From the NCBI GenBank assembly GCA_017534535.1, contig JAFXVZ010000038.1, forward strand, positions 34,366 through 98,365: 64,000 nt of DNA, given 5' to 3'. This document shows, piece after piece, positions 9,102 to 17,498 of this stretch (within the stretch, counting starts at the first letter, position 1; every line of letters starts with the position of its first letter). The DNA comes from Bacteroidaceae bacterium (lineage in GTDB: Bacteria; Bacteroidota; Bacteroidia; Bacteroidales; Bacteroidaceae). The notes beneath the pieces are model-generated. The model was given only the letters and a program-made list of their open reading frames with translations, searched no databases and was not told the DNA's origin. Both the position numbers and the translations under genes were made by a program.

Positions 9102-10277
9102 TTATAGACCTCCCATAAATATCCATTCACCTTTTTCATTCTTGCCTAATGACAGGTTGTTTTGAACAGTCGTACTGTCATCACGAAGTTTCAATACATA
9201 TGGCACATACTCGCAAGGCATAGAGCCAGATTGGAAAGGCTCTCCAATACTGAGCAGTCTGCAACCTTTAAAGACTGGACCAAACATCTCTGCTATGTTG
9301 GCAGGCATCATTTCCTCTAACGTCTCAGTATCCCATGTACCTAATGATGTGAGGAACTTCTCTGCTACTTCTTTGGCTGACATTTCTGACAAGATGGATT
9401 TCCTGTTGCTGGGTGAGGAATCGGCATTACTGAACTCAATGTCGGTGGGCTTAGCTAATACCTCATTCATTCCCAATGCTACTGAATAGTTGATACGTCT
9501 AGTCCTCATCACTTCCACTTCCTGGCCATCAACGATGATACTCACAGACAGCTGCTTCAATTGCTTGGAATTTTTGTCGAATATGTAGCGCCTGAAATGT
9601 TCTGCATCTTTCAGTGATTTGTTGAGCATGAAGTCGTTGATATAGTTATAATGCAGGTATGCATGTACAGTCAGATGTATCTCATCGCCAACACGCTTTA
9701 CCAAGTACTCATCGCCATCGTTCTTTTGTGAAAGTTCTAATTCACGTTCCAATATCTTATTTGGCTCCAATAATATACTGATGTAATCCAGGAAGGTTTC
9801 TTTGCCTTTTCCTGTTTCCCAACCCACTTGGTAGGCTGGCACCCAAGTAAAAGCACTGTCATTGATACCTGTGGCTATTCTGCCTTGTTTATCTACTCGC
9901 CAAGCCAACTCGTCACCATATACCACCTCTATCTGATGGTTGACAAACGCTTCTTCTGCATCAATCATCTTGAAGTTTTCTTGGGGTAAGGTGCGTATCT
10001 CTACTTCCATCACCATCGAGCGTATGTTGTTGAGGTAGCTGATAGCATTTTGCAAAAGCGAACTGGCGGTAAGGCGAGAAGGGCTTAGCATCAAGATAAC
10101 AGGCAAGCAAGCTGCAATACCTGATACTGATAGCCAGTGCCACATCCTAATCACATTACGTGGTTTACGGCTTTCTTTTGCTTTAGCCAACACTCGCTGC
10201 TTAAAGTCTTTCGATATGTGTACCTCACATTTTGGAGTCAGCTCCGTCCTTATCATATCAATATCTCTTTGATTCAT
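9102..10277 (-). CDS. Membrane-anchored protein of an ECF sigma operon, putative anti-sigma factor
   Basis: A 391-residue protein with a charged N-terminal cytoplasmic region of about 45 residues, one membrane helix (about 46-68, SGIAACLPVILMLSP), and a long extracytoplasmic part that follows the pattern of lipoprotein-carrier-like beta domains (AWRVDKQGRIATGIND, LVKRVGDEIHLTVHAY). The start overlaps the sigma factor stop by 4 bp (ATGA), a classic sigma/anti-sigma coupling. No zinc-binding HXXXCXXC anti-sigma motif is present, so the role is inferred from position and topology. It is clearly expressed with the sigma factor upstream and probably with the barrel protein downstream. Confidence 0.6.
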   Translation of the reverse strand: MNQRDIDMIRTELTPKCEVHISKDFKQRVLAKAKESRKPRNVIRMWHWLSVSGIAACLPVILMLSPSRLTASSLLQNAISYLNNIRSMVMEVEIRTLPQENFKMIDAEEAFVNHQIEVVYGDELAWRVDKQGRIATGINDSAFTWVPAYQVGWETGKGKETFLDYISILLEPNKILERELELSQKNDGDEYLVKRVGDEIHLTVHAYLHYNYINDFMLNKSLKDAEHFRRYIFDKNSKQLKQLSVSIIVDGQEVEVMRTRRINYSVALGMNEVLAKPTDIEFSNADSSPSNRKSILSEMSAKEVAEKFLTSLGTWDTETLEEMMPANIAEMFGPVFKGCRLLSIGEPFQSGSMPCEYVPYVLKLRDDSTTVQNNLSLGKNEKGEWIFMGGL

Positions 10278-10789
10278 ATTTTATCCTCCTGTTCCCATCT
10301 TTTCCTTAATTTGTCTATTCCGCTTTTAAACCTCGACTTAATCGTGGTCTCTGGAGCTCCCGTTACTTTAGCAATCTCTACGAAGGTAAGGCCGTCTGTC
10401 AGGTGCATGGTAATAACATCAGCTTGATCCGAAGGCAATACACTCAACATTTCCCAGATACGGTTATATTCCTCTTGTAATGCCTGTTCCTCATCATTTG
10501 CCATTTGCACTTGTTCTAAGGGAATGGGCTCTTGCTGTTTATTCCGATACCAATCATTGCAGGCATTATATACCATTCTGTAGAGATACATTCGCATACT
10601 TTCGTCATTTTCTATTACGAACTCTTTTTCAAAGAGTCTCAAGAACACATCTTGTATGATGTCTTCCGCATCTTCTCTGTTGCCGATACGGAAGTAGGCG
10701 AAGCGAAACAGGTAATCCTGGTTCTGCTCTATCACCGTTTCCAACCTCTTATATCTTTTTTCATTTTTCATTTCTCTTTTGCTTTTCAT
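10274..10789 (-). CDS. ECF-type RNA polymerase sigma factor
   Basis: A 171-residue sigma-70 family protein of the extracytoplasmic function type. Region 2 shows YLFRFAYFRIGNREDAEDIIQDVFLRLF (about residues 26-53); region 4 shows LPSDQADVITMHLTDGLTFVEIAKVTGAPETTIKSRF with a helix-turn-helix near the C-terminus. It would direct RNA polymerase to a small regulon, likely including its own operon with the downstream membrane protein and barrel receptor. Its first codons coincide with a T/C-rich stretch of TTCATTT-like heptamers at 10760-10790. Confidence 0.93.
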   Translation of the reverse strand: MKSKREMKNEKRYKRLETVIEQNQDYLFRFAYFRIGNREDAEDIIQDVFLRLFEKEFVIENDESMRMYLYRMVYNACNDWYRNKQQEPIPLEQVQMANDEEQALQEEYNRIWEMLSVLPSDQADVITMHLTDGLTFVEIAKVTGAPETTIKSRFKSGIDKLRKRWEQEDKI

Positions 10790-10895
10790 TTCATAAGACG
10801 GATTTGGGAGGCAAAAAGACGAAAAGAATGGATAAAAAGTTTCTGCAATTCAAATTTAATGTGTATCTTAGCGGCAAACTTTAAAACTAATTGTT

Positions 10896-11069
10896 ATGAA
10901 AGAGAAAGTATTACAAGCTATGCGTGAAGCTGGCAAGCCAGTATCGGCAGGTGATGTGACAAAGGCATTAGGTGCCGATCGTAAGGAAGTTGACAAGGCA
11001 TTTGCTGAACTGAAGAAGGAAGGTGCTATTGTGTCTCCAGTACGTTGCAAATGGGCACCTGCTCAGTAA
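10896..11069 (+). CDS. Small 57-residue winged-helix-like protein
   Basis: ATG at 10896 opens a 57-codon frame ending in TAA at 11067-11069. The sequence (MKEKVLQAMREAGKPVSAGD, then VTKALGADRKEVDKAFAELK and KEGAIVSPVRCKWAPAQ) reads as helix-helix-helix followed by a short beta hairpin, the pattern of a minimal winged helix: 'remove one domain, add one domain' logic with KALGADRKEVDKAFAELKKEG as recognition segment. It may bind DNA or RNA; there is no partner domain. TATCTTAG at about 10865-10872 is a near match to the -7 motif and a strong terminator follows, so it is a monocistronic gene. Confidence 0.75.
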   Translation: MKEKVLQAMREAGKPVSAGDVTKALGADRKEVDKAFAELKKEGAIVSPVRCKWAPAQ

Positions 11070-11090
11070 GAGTCTTAACAAGGAAGATAA

Positions 11091-11120
11091 AAAGGAGTAT
11101 TGAACCAATACTCCTTTTTT
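11091..11120. terminator. Terminator after the small winged-helix gene
   Basis: AAAGGAGTATTG pairs with CAATACTCCTTT around a three-base loop, followed by further Ts on the + strand. The A-run on the other side means that it could also end the leftward transcript coming from 11132. Confidence 0.9.
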
Positions 11121-11131
11121 AATGATAACTT

Positions 11132-11440
11132 TTATACCCTTGGTTTCTGAATGATGCGGATAACCAGAGAAATGATATAAACGATAACGCCATACATCAA
11201 GGGAATCAATGCCATACGAAACCCTCCAAAAGCTATCGTGGATTCCACATCAACTCTGCTCATAGTCAGAAAACCCACATATACAGAGAGTAGGCACGAG
11301 AAGAAGCCAAATGCCAATGCCACTAAACCTGCCTCTTTTACCCAAGCAGGAGCTTTCCATGCAGCATACAATAACAACACCAAAATTAATGTGATGACTG
11401 ACATAAAGATCAGTCCTCCTTCATAAAACAATGTACTCAT
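11132..11440 (-). CDS. Small three-helix membrane protein, paralogue of the gene at 17145
   Basis: A 102-residue protein of unknown function with about three hydrophobic segments. The chosen start gives MSTLFYEGGLIFM, which lines up with MNVFVLFTEGGLLGM of the 105-residue paralogue at 17145; an upstream ATG in frame at 11467 is possible but less likely. Shared features include AAWKAPAWVKE, a central helix with G-rich packing, a fully matching MYGV/MYGM loop and the C-terminus IQKPRV/VQKPRI. It loosely recalls MotA/TolQ/ExbB-type membrane proteins, but this is not firm. It lies 35 bp downstream of the FtsX-type permease, and its paralogue directly precedes a LytTR regulator. Confidence 0.7.
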   Translation of the reverse strand: MSTLFYEGGLIFMSVITLILVLLLYAAWKAPAWVKEAGLVALAFGFFSCLLSVYVGFLTMSRVDVESTIAFGGFRMALIPLMYGVIVYIISLVIRIIQKPRV

Positions 11441-11475
11441 AACACAAATCTTATTTTTTATTGACAATTAATAAA

Positions 11476-13833
11476 TTATTCACTCTTCAACACATCAATT
11501 AGATTGACATGGGATACTTTTATTACTTGTTTGATGACGCTTAATAACACAAAGAACATGACCAAACAGCAGATACCAAATAACATAGTAAGTGTTATGG
11601 AAATACGATAAGCAAAACCTTGAAGCCAATAATTCATTGCAATCCATGATACTGGCAAGGCAATCAGGCTAGCCATAACTACCATGATAACATATTCTTT
11701 CATCAGAAAGGCAACGATTCCCGGCTCTGAGGCACCCATTACACGACGGACAGCTATTTCTTTGCGTCGTTTTCTGGCTGATATTATGGCAATAGCATTT
11801 ACACCCACCAATGAAATGGCGAAACTTACGAAGGTTAGGATAGAGAACAGCTTGGTACCAACTTGCTCAGATTTGTTGAGTTCGTCATAAAGATGCTGCA
11901 TTGGCATTACTCGTGCATTGATTAAACTTCCATGGATATTGGGCAATAATTCGTATATTTTACCTATCAGTTGGCTTACTTCATCAGAAGTGGTGCGAAC
12001 ATACAGAATGTTACCAAACATACCAGCAGGCAACATGATAGTGGGATTGATTTGATGTCGAAGCGATAATGTATGGAAATCCTTTACCACACCAATTATA
12101 CTATAATCTTGCCTAATGGAAGGATCCATAATGGAAGGCATGTTGATAACCTTGCCGATGGGGTCTGAGAGTTGCATAGACTTAACAGCCTCTTCGTTGA
12201 GCACGATGGAATTGGTTTGGTTTTGGTGCCACCAAGTACCATCTACCATTGACAAACCCATAGTGGTGAAAAAAGCATCGTCTGTTAAAAGCAAGTCAAA
12301 GGCAACATTCACATCTATTCCCTTGCCCTCCCACGATACGTCAGAAATCACAAATGAAGGATTTGTTTCATGTTGGGGCTCAAAGAAAGAGTCAGAAATG
12401 TCCTTGACTTGAGGCAATTGTTTGATCCCATTTATCAACTTTCTTTCTACTCCACCAGAATAATCTTGAAAACCTTTGAGCATGACAATCTCATTGGAGG
12501 GAAATCCAAGGTCCTTATGGGATACGAAGTTCATCTGCTTAAACATCACAACAGAAACTACCGCAAGCAAGATACTAACTATTAATTGCATTGTGATTGC
12601 CAATCTTTTTAACATTAGCTGGCTTGTGGCTGATTGTCCAGAAAATGGGAGAATGGCTCTGGAGCTTATGAAAAAATAAACGGCTATAGAAATCAAAAGT
12701 ATCAAAACATAGGTCATCAGTAGAACTAATAATTGTAATTTGAACATGCTCCAAACACTAATGTCAATCTCCAAGAGGTTTATTAAGAAAGGCCTGATTA
12801 TTACAACCAATAGGAATGACAACAATGCTATGATAAATAAAGCAGTGAAAAGTTCAGTCAACATCTGTATCATCAACATACTTTTAGAGGCACCATGCAC
12901 ATATCGCATGCGAAACTCCTTCATGCGCAAAAGAAGTCCTTCCGCATTGAAATTGATGAAGTTGAAAACACTAGCCAACATCAACAAAATACCCGCCATA
13001 ACAAACAGATTGATGAAATCGAGAGAAAACGACACATTCTTGCCAACAGCATGACGTATATCTTGTATGGGCACCATATCCAATTCAATTTTAACCCTAT
13101 GCATAGCAGGTAACTTGCTTATCTGACTTTTAATCAATTCAATATCTGCATGTCGAATGGTCTTGACAAATACCTCCAAGGGGAAAACAGACCATTGTTC
13201 CTCTTCTGGAATGGAAGCAAAATATCGCAACATATCATGGTTGACTATGGCATCAAACAAAAGATTGGAGTTACTAGGTGGGTCTTTAACTACTGCTGTC
13301 ACCAAATAGGGCTCAAGGTCAGGCCTGATGGTATTTTGAATGTACTGACCTAATGCTTTTTCACTATCACCAAATAGTTTTTGAGCCATACTTTCTGTCA
13401 ATACCATGTTGTTGAGCGTGGAAAGGGGGTTAAGGTAATCCCCACAGACATTGTTTTGAGGGAATAATGAAAGGAAAGTGCTATCGGCATATATGAGTTG
13501 TAGGCTTATATAGGGAATTTCTTTTGTCTTGCAGTTTTCCTGGCTTTTGATAATTGCTGTAGATGACTCGATGGATGGTACTTGATCTCGAAGTGTTACT
13601 TCTATCCCTTTTGAAGCATCATTCATGGTATCTGATTCTTTGTCAAAGGTAAATACCTTATAAATATGTTTTGACTCAGGATAGAAACTATCAAAAGTGG
13701 TTTCATATAGAATCCAGTATAGTGCAGCAACTATTGTTATAATGGCAAATGTCATACCAATATAAGAAGAGGCGTATTGAACGATGTTCTTTCTTATATG
13801 CAAAAAGAAAATATGTAAAAGTTGCTTATACAA
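11476..13833 (-). CDS. FtsX/MacB-type ABC transporter permease
   Basis: A 785-residue membrane protein with the layout of a duplicated MacB-type permease: N-terminal helix, large periplasmic MacB core domain (about 45-270), a block of three helices (about 275-400), a further helix (about 410-430), second periplasmic domain (about 440-640) and three C-terminal helices with ISARKRRKEIAVRRVMGAS, the conserved coupling segment that touches the ATPase. Such proteins work with an ATPase and couple ATP hydrolysis to periplasmic work, e.g. efflux of peptides, lipoproteins or antibiotics. No ATPase gene adjoins it, so it must use one encoded elsewhere or be an orphan. CAAAGATA at 13861-13868 is a -7 motif on its strand. 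Confidence 0.88.
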   Translation of the reverse strand: MYKQLLHIFFLHIRKNIVQYASSYIGMTFAIITIVAALYWILYETTFDSFYPESKHIYKVFTFDKESDTMNDASKGIEVTLRDQVPSIESSTAIIKSQENCKTKEIPYISLQLIYADSTFLSLFPQNNVCGDYLNPLSTLNNMVLTESMAQKLFGDSEKALGQYIQNTIRPDLEPYLVTAVVKDPPSNSNLLFDAIVNHDMLRYFASIPEEEQWSVFPLEVFVKTIRHADIELIKSQISKLPAMHRVKIELDMVPIQDIRHAVGKNVSFSLDFINLFVMAGILLMLASVFNFINFNAEGLLLRMKEFRMRYVHGASKSMLMIQMLTELFTALFIIALLSFLLVVIIRPFLINLLEIDISVWSMFKLQLLVLLMTYVLILLISIAVYFFISSRAILPFSGQSATSQLMLKRLAITMQLIVSILLAVVSVVMFKQMNFVSHKDLGFPSNEIVMLKGFQDYSGGVERKLINGIKQLPQVKDISDSFFEPQHETNPSFVISDVSWEGKGIDVNVAFDLLLTDDAFFTTMGLSMVDGTWWHQNQTNSIVLNEEAVKSMQLSDPIGKVINMPSIMDPSIRQDYSIIGVVKDFHTLSLRHQINPTIMLPAGMFGNILYVRTTSDEVSQLIGKIYELLPNIHGSLINARVMPMQHLYDELNKSEQVGTKLFSILTFVSFAISLVGVNAIAIISARKRRKEIAVRRVMGASEPGIVAFLMKEYVIMVVMASLIALPVSWIAMNYWLQGFAYRISITLTMLFGICCLVMFFVLLSVIKQVIKVSHVNLIDVLKSE

Positions 13834-13860
13834 ATCAAAAATACTTCGTTAAATTCGTTG

Positions 13861-13984
13861 CAAAGATACGAACAATTGAAGCTAATGTGTTCAGTCAAAA
13901 GCCAAAGGTGGGAAGACAAATCCCATAAGTGGACTAATTAGGGGCTAATATGTGCGATAATTTCAAAGGGAATCACTATTTTTG
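13861..13984. promoter_or_regulatory. Divergent promoters between the permease and LytTR gene 1
   Basis: On the minus strand TATCTTTG (13868-13861) lies 28 bp before the permease start; on the plus strand TATTTTTG (13977-13984) lies 26 bp before the LytTR gene start. Both match TAnnTTTG. No clear -33 TTTG at the standard spacing was found for either. The roughly 110 bp between them is where a LytTR-type regulator could control both. Confidence 0.6.
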
Positions 13985-14010
13985 CATCAGATTCATACGG
14001 ATGATAAAAG

Positions 14011-14715
14011 ATGAAGCACATTATCATTATAGGAAGTTGGATGATTGAAATCATATTAGTTGCCTTCTTGCTCACCAGTTTGGGCTATAGTTTCCCCCAA
14101 GCTTTGTGGCTTGGTAGTATGTTCATGCCTGTATTGCTAATCATGAAATACCATTTGCCTTTGCTCAGGTTTGAGAGACAATATATAATAGGTGTGGTGT
14201 GCCTTTTCTTCTCTTTTCTGGTGTTGGAGTATTTGCTCTTGATGTTTTGTCATGCACTCATCAGCGACTTTAACCCCAAAATGCCCTCCATCTTAACCAA
14301 TCCCGTTTTCATCGTATTAGTGCTTGCCGTTTTGCTGGTCTTTGATACTTGGATTGGCACCATCCTTGACAAGAGGTTTGGCAAGATGCCTGCAAGTGTG
14401 ACGTTTACCTCAGAACGCAGTAAGATTACCCTTAACACTTCTGAGATTCTTTATGTGGAGAGTCTTGACACAGAGACTCGGCTTCACACGCTTAATGGCG
14501 AGGTGTATCGCAGTCGTACTCCTATATCCCAATGGCAAGAGATTTTGGAAGACGGCTTCCTTCGTACCCATCGTTCTTTCTTGGTAAATACCAACCACAT
14601 ATTATCTGCATCTGAAGATGAAGTAATGCTTGGAGAAATTACTATTCCTATCTCAAGAAAATATAAGTCGCAAGCATCGTTCAAACTGAATAACTATCGT
14701 ATGAGGAAGAACTAA
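14011..14715 (+). CDS. Membrane-bound LytTR-family transcription regulator (copy 1)
   Basis: A 234-residue protein with four predicted membrane helices in the first about 120 residues and a C-terminal LytTR DNA-binding domain (about 135-230), seen as SKITLNTSEILYVESLDTET, LEDGFLRTHRSFLVNTNHI and GEITIPISRKYK. It resembles the regulator at 17499 along its whole length (QALWLGSMFMPVLLIMKY versus QALMLSSMFLPVLLAMKY; both share FLRTHRSFLVN). It lacks a receiver domain, so any signal probably enters through the membrane part. It is divergent from the FtsX permease, whose operon ends with a small membrane protein like the one preceding copy 2; regulation of that operon is a reasonable inference. 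Confidence 0.85.
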   Translation: MKHIIIIGSWMIEIILVAFLLTSLGYSFPQALWLGSMFMPVLLIMKYHLPLLRFERQYIIGVVCLFFSFLVLEYLLLMFCHALISDFNPKMPSILTNPVFIVLVLAVLLVFDTWIGTILDKRFGKMPASVTFTSERSKITLNTSEILYVESLDTETRLHTLNGEVYRSRTPISQWQEILEDGFLRTHRSFLVNTNHILSASEDEVMLGEITIPISRKYKSQASFKLNNYRMRKN

Positions 14716-14762
14716 AAAGAGTATCCGAATGAACCTCTGACCATCATAGCTTAAAGGTATCT

Positions 14763-14848
14763 CCAAAATTCTCGAGAGAATTTTGGCATTTGCTTGGACT
14801 AAACGAGCTGTTTGCTTGGGGCTCGTCTTCAAATTCTCTCGAGAATTT
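14763..14848. repeat. Pair of palindromes around AAATTCTC/GAGAATTT
   Basis: The 311-bp spacer 14716-15026 has no gene. It carries an 11-bp-armed palindrome (14763-14786, CCAAAATTCTC/GAGAATTTTGG, two-base centre GA) and an 8-bp-armed copy (14831-14848, AAATTCTC/GAGAATTT, centre TC), which is its reverse complement at the core. Between them TTTGCTTGG is nearly repeated. The paired layout, about 68 bp apart, parallels the CAAAACAA palindrome pairs at 6.5 and 61.7 kb. The rest of the spacer shows nothing recognisable. Confidence 0.75.
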
Positions 14849-15026
14849 TATAGGTAGTTTAAACCTATCTTTATATTAGGGCTATCAAAGAGGGTGGTTA
14901 GCTTCACCACAAAGTTCTGATTAGAAGAGGATTTATTATGATACACCCTCATTATTTTGTCCTTTTTAAGACTTCAAGTCCTTTGTTTATCTTTAGAGAT
15001 TGAGTGTGATTACTCGTCTGTATCAG

Positions 15027-16832
15027 TTATTTCCCAGGTCTCCAGAGATTAGGGTCACCTTTAAGATAGCGTGAGAAAGGTTTCACCTCATTACTGATGA
15101 AAATGGTTGCACCTGTTTCAATCATGGGGTCAAACACATCAGCAGGTTTGTCATCGTGCGTCATGTCACGGAAATTGCCTGCATAACCCTTACCACTGAT
15201 GTCCATAGCCACGCGACACACTTGCAACGTCTGCTTCAAGGCGGCAGGTAATAATGCATTGGCTTTGTTGGCAAAACGTAGTTCTACAGCTACAGGTTTC
15301 TGTTTCAACCATGTTTGCAACTGGGTCATGGCATTGAAGGAATCAAGGTTAACTACGGGCATAAACAATAATCCTTTGGTATCAACCTGTTCTGTGAGTC
15401 CACCTACAATGACCATCTTCTCAGCTCCCAAAGAATGAACTACTTCTGCTATCTTGTCGATATTTGCAGACGAATTTTTGATGAGCAATAGGATTTTGCC
15501 CTGTGCAAAGGCAATGGCATCAGATAAGGTTGGCACTACCTTGTCGGTATATGGGTCACTTCCGCTTTTGCGGTAAGCATATCTTCTGAGTTCCTTCAAC
15601 GTCAGGTCTTTCACATATACAGGTTTGCCTTCTACATACATCACGCGGTTCAGCGAATCATCTTTCATCAACACCAATTCACCATCTTTCGTCAACTGCA
15701 AGTCGATAGGAACGATGGCAGCATCTTTCTCCACTGCCTTCTCGATAGAACGAAGGGAGTTCTCTACCGTCCCATGCCAATCGCCCATATCGGCAGCCAG
15801 AAGCACATCTTTATTATCCTTATCTTTCAGCTTGTTGCTCAAACTGATGCCTTTACGCTGAGAGAACAGCCAGTCGCGTATAGCCTCTATGCTATAGGTG
15901 GTGAGCCAAGAGCACATGTGATCGGGGGTTCCACGCATATCACTCAAAGCCTTTGGCACCACATCGCTTAGTACCAAGTAGTTGATGTTAGCATGTTTAG
16001 CCAGCATTTCTTTCACCTTGAAGTCAAGTTGAGCATCGGTAGATTGAGCACTGATGTAATCTTTAGTAATGGTAGCGCCCTTGGTTTGCAGATACTCTGT
16101 AATGGCATTCATTCCGGGATAAGCGCGCATATCCCCTTCAGCCACACAGATCCAGATATTCATCTTTGCTAATGGAGCAGTCACTGTTGGTTCCCACTGG
16201 CCTGAGCATAAATATGATGCGGCAAATAGCTCGGGGTATTTGATGTTGAGGGCTATGCTTGCCATACACCCACCTGATTGTCCTGTAGTATAGATGCGAT
16301 CAGCATCGATAGAATATTGTGATTGTAGGCCATTGATTAGACTCACTGTAGCATCCAATGCAGGACTTGCCTCGCTTTTGTCGTTGGCTATAGTGGTAGC
16401 ATATTGGGGTGCCAACACGAAGCATGGGTGTTTTTGTTGCTCATAATCACTTGCCCAAACAACGGCTCCCAGCCCCTGTGTCAGAGTAGCTGTTACTTCG
16501 CGACCTGTAACACTTGCATCGTGCATGAACAATACCAATGGATACTTTATAGATGGGTCATAGTCTTTGGGAACAAACAGGTTGTAAGGCAAATCTATGC
16601 CAGTAGTCTTGTCTTGGTAGCTGAGTTGCTTGAACTTGGCAATGGTCTCCTTGAACACGATGGAGTCGGGGATTGCCTTGTCATAACGGAAATAGGGTAC
16701 CCAGCTGCGGGTAGGCCCTCCACCTCTGCCTGCTTGCTGACCACGAGGAGGTTGTGCCATAACTAAATTGGTAGAAATAAACCATACTGCCATGAATGAC
16801 ACAACGAGTGCTTGAATACATTTCTTGCACAT
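15027..16832 (-). CDS. Secreted esterase/peptidase-like hydrolase fused to a degenerate GDPD-like domain
   Basis: A 601-residue exported protein (signal peptide to about residue 26, AQPP) with two domains. Residues about 40-330 form an alpha/beta hydrolase of the polyhydroxybutyrate-depolymerase/feruloyl-esterase-like kind: LPYNLFVPKDYDPSIKYPLVLFMHD and nucleophile motif TGQSGGCMASIA, with a late His in DHMCSWL. Residues about 350-600 follow the glycerophosphodiester phosphodiesterase fold (GDWHGTVENSLRSIEKAV, LQLTKDGELVLMKDDSLNR). Where GDPDs have HRGDW, E(I/L)D and MHD, this protein has DMGDW, PID and MKD, so the catalytic His/Arg/Glu/His are absent and the second domain should be inactive, perhaps binding or structural. 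It is a single-gene unit with its own promoter. Confidence 0.8.
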   Translation of the reverse strand: MCKKCIQALVVSFMAVWFISTNLVMAQPPRGQQAGRGGGPTRSWVPYFRYDKAIPDSIVFKETIAKFKQLSYQDKTTGIDLPYNLFVPKDYDPSIKYPLVLFMHDASVTGREVTATLTQGLGAVVWASDYEQQKHPCFVLAPQYATTIANDKSEASPALDATVSLINGLQSQYSIDADRIYTTGQSGGCMASIALNIKYPELFAASYLCSGQWEPTVTAPLAKMNIWICVAEGDMRAYPGMNAITEYLQTKGATITKDYISAQSTDAQLDFKVKEMLAKHANINYLVLSDVVPKALSDMRGTPDHMCSWLTTYSIEAIRDWLFSQRKGISLSNKLKDKDNKDVLLAADMGDWHGTVENSLRSIEKAVEKDAAIVPIDLQLTKDGELVLMKDDSLNRVMYVEGKPVYVKDLTLKELRRYAYRKSGSDPYTDKVVPTLSDAIAFAQGKILLLIKNSSANIDKIAEVVHSLGAEKMVIVGGLTEQVDTKGLLFMPVVNLDSFNAMTQLQTWLKQKPVAVELRFANKANALLPAALKQTLQVCRVAMDISGKGYAGNFRDMTHDDKPADVFDPMIETGATIFISNEVKPFSRYLKGDPNLWRPGK

Positions 16833-16920
16833 AGTAATTAAAGGATGGAGTTTAATTTGAACTTGTGAAGTTCAGGTCTCTACCAAGACCCCTTGGGTTA
16901 GATGTCTTAATTTGGTACTG

Positions 16921-16951
16921 CAAATATACGAAAAAAAGTTTTTGTGGCAAA
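16921..16951 (-). promoter_or_regulatory. Promoter of the esterase-GDPD gene
   Basis: Read on the minus strand: TTTG (16951-16948), 19 bases, then TATATTTG (16928-16921). This fits the TTTG-N19-21-TAnnTTTG Bacteroidetes promoter. The leader to the start codon is about 88 bases. Confidence 0.75.
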
Positions 16952-17059
16952 ATCTCACAGAATAATTGAGATTTAAAACCATTCTGCTTGTGTACTATCC
17001 CCTTCTAAGACCCAGAAGGGGATTTGACATTTTCACAAAGGGATATGACAAGTCAATAA

Positions 17060-17092
17060 TTTGGCATTGTTCTGTATCTATGCTTATCTTTG
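17060..17092 (+). promoter_or_regulatory. Promoter of the small membrane protein/LytTR copy 2 operon
   Basis: TTTG at 17060-17063, a 21-base spacer and TATCTTTG at 17085-17092, matching the Bacteroidetes consensus. The start codon of the first gene follows 52 bases later. The divergent gene spacer 16833-17144 holds this promoter and the opposite one; nothing else is recognised in it. Confidence 0.8.
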
Positions 17093-17144
17093 CAGCATCG
17101 GTCGCGACCCGTTAAGAAATTGTCTAACTTAAAAAAGAATTGTT

Positions 17145-17462
17145 ATGAATGTATTTGTATTATTTACAGAAGGTGGTTTATTAGGCATGGCAGTGTTGAC
17201 CATCCTGTTGGTACTGATGCTTTTTGCAGCTTGGAAGGCTCCGGCTTGGGTGAAGGAGATAGGGCAAGCGGCATTGGTTTGGGGACTCTTTTGGGGCTTT
17301 GCTGGTGTATATCAGATGTTGGGTGCCTTAAAGACTTTGACGGATGTACCTACTTCTGTTATCTATGGAGGGGCAAGGGTGACGTTAGTGCCTGTGATGT
17401 ATGGCATGCTAATTTATCTTGTCTCACTTGTCATCATTTTGGTGCAGAAGCCTAGGATTTGA
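17145..17462 (+). CDS. Small three-helix membrane protein, paralogue of the gene at 11132
   Basis: A 105-residue hydrophobic protein of unknown function. It starts MNVFVLFTEGGLLGM, has AAWKAPAWVKEIG between helix 1 and helix 2, an amphipathic middle (GALKTLTDVPTSVIYGGARV) and a third helix ending in VQKPRI. It matches the 102-residue protein at 11132 along its length, with identical AAWKAPAWVKE and QKPR motifs. It is followed after 36 bp by the membrane LytTR regulator, suggesting that the two act together, e.g. as a membrane signal pair. No family name can be assigned with confidence. Confidence 0.75.
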   Translation: MNVFVLFTEGGLLGMAVLTILLVLMLFAAWKAPAWVKEIGQAALVWGLFWGFAGVYQMLGALKTLTDVPTSVIYGGARVTLVPVMYGMLIYLVSLVIILVQKPRI

Positions 17463-17486
17463 GATTTGTGTTTCTAATCTTTTTAT

Positions 17487-17494
17487 TACTTTTG
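17487..17494 (+). promoter_or_regulatory. Internal -7 motif placed for a leaderless LytTR mRNA
   Basis: TACTTTTG at 17487-17494 is separated from the ATG of the LytTR gene (17499) by only CAGT. With the usual Bacteroidetes spacing the first transcribed base would be at or next to the A of the ATG. The same TTTGCAGTATGA arrangement precedes the NtrC-type regulator gene near 26965. Confidence 0.5.
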
Positions 17495-17498
17495 CAGT

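Noticed and set aside
16833-17144. Riboswitch or attenuator upstream of the esterase or LytTR genes
   Set aside because: Only divergent promoters are seen; no conserved aptamer-like pairing or terminator/antiterminator was found by eye.
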